Positions 62,768 to 64,000 of a DNA stretch of 64,000 nucleotides are shown piece after piece. Position numbers and translations under genes: made by a program. The notes under the pieces were generated by a model. It saw only the letters and a program-made list of their open reading frames with translations, was not told the DNA's origin and did not search any database. Within the stretch, counting starts at the first letter, position 1; each line of letters opens with the position of its first letter. This DNA is from an uncultured bacterium (lineage in GTDB: Bacteria; Actinomycetota; Coriobacteriia; Coriobacteriales; Coriobacteriaceae): NCBI GenBank assembly GCA_905214525.1, contig CAJMMN010000008.1, positions 1 to 64,000 of the forward strand. The letters are read 5' to 3'.

Positions 62768-64000
62768 CGCTGATCACCCTCGCGCGACCAGGGAAGGCGG
62801 ATACGTGGGCGTTCGGTGCGCGTTGCACGGTCGGCGACCATATCGCTCCAAGGGCCGACGGCGCACCCCAGTTCCACGAGCATCTCGCGCGTGGCCTCGC
62901 GCACGCTAGTCGCAAAAGCGCTGGTCTGCCCCACTGCCTCGTCAGCGCGCCCAAACGCCATGAGCGCGGCGAGATCCTGCCCGCCATCGGCGATACGAAT
63001 CTTGGAGCTTAACGCACAGGCAATCTCAAAGCGCATGGCGACGTCCTCGTCTGCCCCGCGCGCACCGAACCGGTTGAACACGGCGCTCATGCGCGTGCGC
63101 GGCACACCTACTCGACCTGCCAGTTCAATGACGCGCGATGCCGATGCCGCGGACGACACCGCCGCATCGCCAACGACCAGGCAACGGTCGCTCGCCGCCA
63201 CCGCAGCCGCCACGGCGTCGCCCCAAAAGACCGAGGTATCGATAAAGACCACGTCGGATTCGCGACGCAGAACATCAAGCAGTAGCTCCACCGGACGTGC
63301 CATGAGCTCGGCTTGCTCGGGCGCCGCGACGGGACCCCAGAGCGTAACGCCCGGCGCCACGCGCATCGAAGCGGCTACGATATCCGGCTCGGTGAGCATG
63401 CCCGCCGCCGACGGCTCGATAAGTGCCGCCATATCGCGCGGAGCATCGACGCCTAACAAGTCGTAAAGGTTTCCAAACATCAGGTCCAGGTCGAGCACGG
63501 CGGCACGCAAGCCCAACAGCGACGATGTGTGTGCCATGGTGGCAACGATCGTCGACTTGCCGCAACCGCCCGAACCCGAAACAGCACAGACGACCGGTGC
63601 CCGACGCGACGGAATCGAAGCGTCCGCCGACAGCGCGGGGGCTGACGGCGCAGGAACCGGCGACACGGACGCGGGCGATAACATCCCCGTCTCCCCCGCC
63701 GCGGTCACGTGCTGAGTCCAAGCCGGCATGGCAGGCTGCCCGGTCTGCGGTTCCGAAGCTAAAGACGCAGCAGCACACGGCTCGCCAGCCCCGGCAAAAC
63801 CCTCGACCTCGTCGAGCTCATCGGCCAGATTTACGCCGTGCACGTATCCCATATCTTCAGCCAGAACGTCATCGCCATACGGCACCGGCCCTCCAGCGTC
63901 ATCGTATACAAGGGGGTTCCGGGGGCGCCGACCATGCTCGGCTTCCGCTTTTCCATAATCATCAACACGCGGGCCTCTTGTAGCGCGAGGCGCCCCGGGT
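62764..64000 (-). CDS. tadZ: TadZ/CpaE-like ATPase, cut by the window edge
   Basis: At least 373 residues from a GTG at 63885, but the frame stays open to base 64000, so the true start may lie outside. The C-terminal part is a ParA/MinD-type ATPase with a deviant Walker A (GSGGCGKSTIVATM) and VLDLDLMFGNLYDLLG. The N-terminal region in the window is acidic and low in complexity (Pro/Ala-rich), rather than the receiver-like domain usual in CpaE; that domain may lie upstream. TadZ proteins place the pilus machine at the cell pole. Confidence 0.88.
   Translation of the reverse strand, partial: PGAPRATRGPRVDDYGKAEAEHGRRPRNPLVYDDAGGPVPYGDDVLAEDMGYVHGVNLADELDEVEGFAGAGEPCAAASLASEPQTGQPAMPAWTQHVTAAGETGMLSPASVSPVPAPSAPALSADASIPSRRAPVVCAVSGSGGCGKSTIVATMAHTSSLLGLRAAVLDLDLMFGNLYDLLGVDAPRDMAALIEPSAAGMLTEPDIVAASMRVAPGVTLWGPVAAPEQAELMARPVELLLDVLRRESDVVFIDTSVFWGDAVAAAVAASDRCLVVGDAAVSSAASASRVIELAGRVGVPRTRMSAVFNRFGARGADEDVAMRFEIACALSSKIRIADGGQDLAALMAFGRADEAVGQTSAFATSVREATREMLVELGCAVGPWSDMVADRATRTERPRIRLPWSREGDQR

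Overview
The window looks like a chromosome segment of a high-GC, anaerobic gut actinobacterium of the class Coriobacteriia, most likely Collinsella or a close relative. This is an inference from the gene set: a Tad pilus locus without outer-membrane parts, nickel-dependent lactate racemase genes, an Ebg-type beta-galactosidase, paired YhgE/Pip proteins, and the style of the intergenic repeats. No prophage, insertion sequence, CRISPR array or rRNA was seen. Most genes lie on the minus strand, and most of the window is ordinary core genome.

Layout. 0.2-6.7 kb: an APC-type permease, then ebgA-ebgC (beta-galactosidase) divergent from a LacI-type regulator, with three identical operators between them. 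7-9.7 kb: aspS and serB. 9.7-14.4 kb: lactate racemase genes in two convergent units, larB-larC-tetR (+) and larA-larD (-). 14.9-19.3 kb: ppc and hisS. 19.3-22.4 kb: a decayed MFS transporter, an M20 amidohydrolase and an EamA transporter. 22.6-30.1 kb: two abutting YhgE/Pip membrane proteins, then htpG. 30.2-32.9 kb: a GNAT gene and a capsule phospho-regulation set (CpsC-CpsD-CpsB) with no glycosyltransferases nearby. 33-38.2 kb: pstB-phoP-phoR and a second two-component pair (VanR/VanS-like), divergent from a D,D-carboxypeptidase (38.4-39.8 kb). 39.8-44.1 kb: tRNA-Ser, a large unknown protein and three tandem tRNA-Arg genes. 44.3-54.2 kb: serS, a small membrane protein, proC, rlmH, an SPFH protein, tRNA-Leu, tatD, rsmA, metG, rsmI and a GH5 glycosidase. 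54.2-55.4 kb: tRNA-Phe and a toxin-antitoxin remnant. 55.5-64 kb: a compact, heavily overlapping tad operon that runs off the right edge.

The least explained material is intergenic. At four tRNA loci (Ser-GCT, one Arg-ACG, Leu-CAG, Phe-GAA) the tRNA 3' end and its terminator are duplicated 186-191 bp away. The duplication junction always falls inside the T-loop. Between the copies lies a GC-rich core that folds into several hairpins and ends in a T-arm-like motif on the opposite strand. The Arg and Leu cores are homologous and show paired compensatory changes. I consider this the best candidate for an undescribed element. A second group consists of long inverted repeats between genes; two of them (12.2 and 14.8 kb) have constant core segments but different, perfectly self-complementary 29-bp outer arms.

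Functional oddities in genes: LarC stops before its usual C-terminal (LarC2) part; LarD has NQA in place of the second NPA; the GH5 enzyme has Thr where the acid/base Glu is expected; a toxin gene is broken at a run of five C; and every pilin-like protein of the Tad operon has Ala rather than Gly before the expected prepilin cleavage site.
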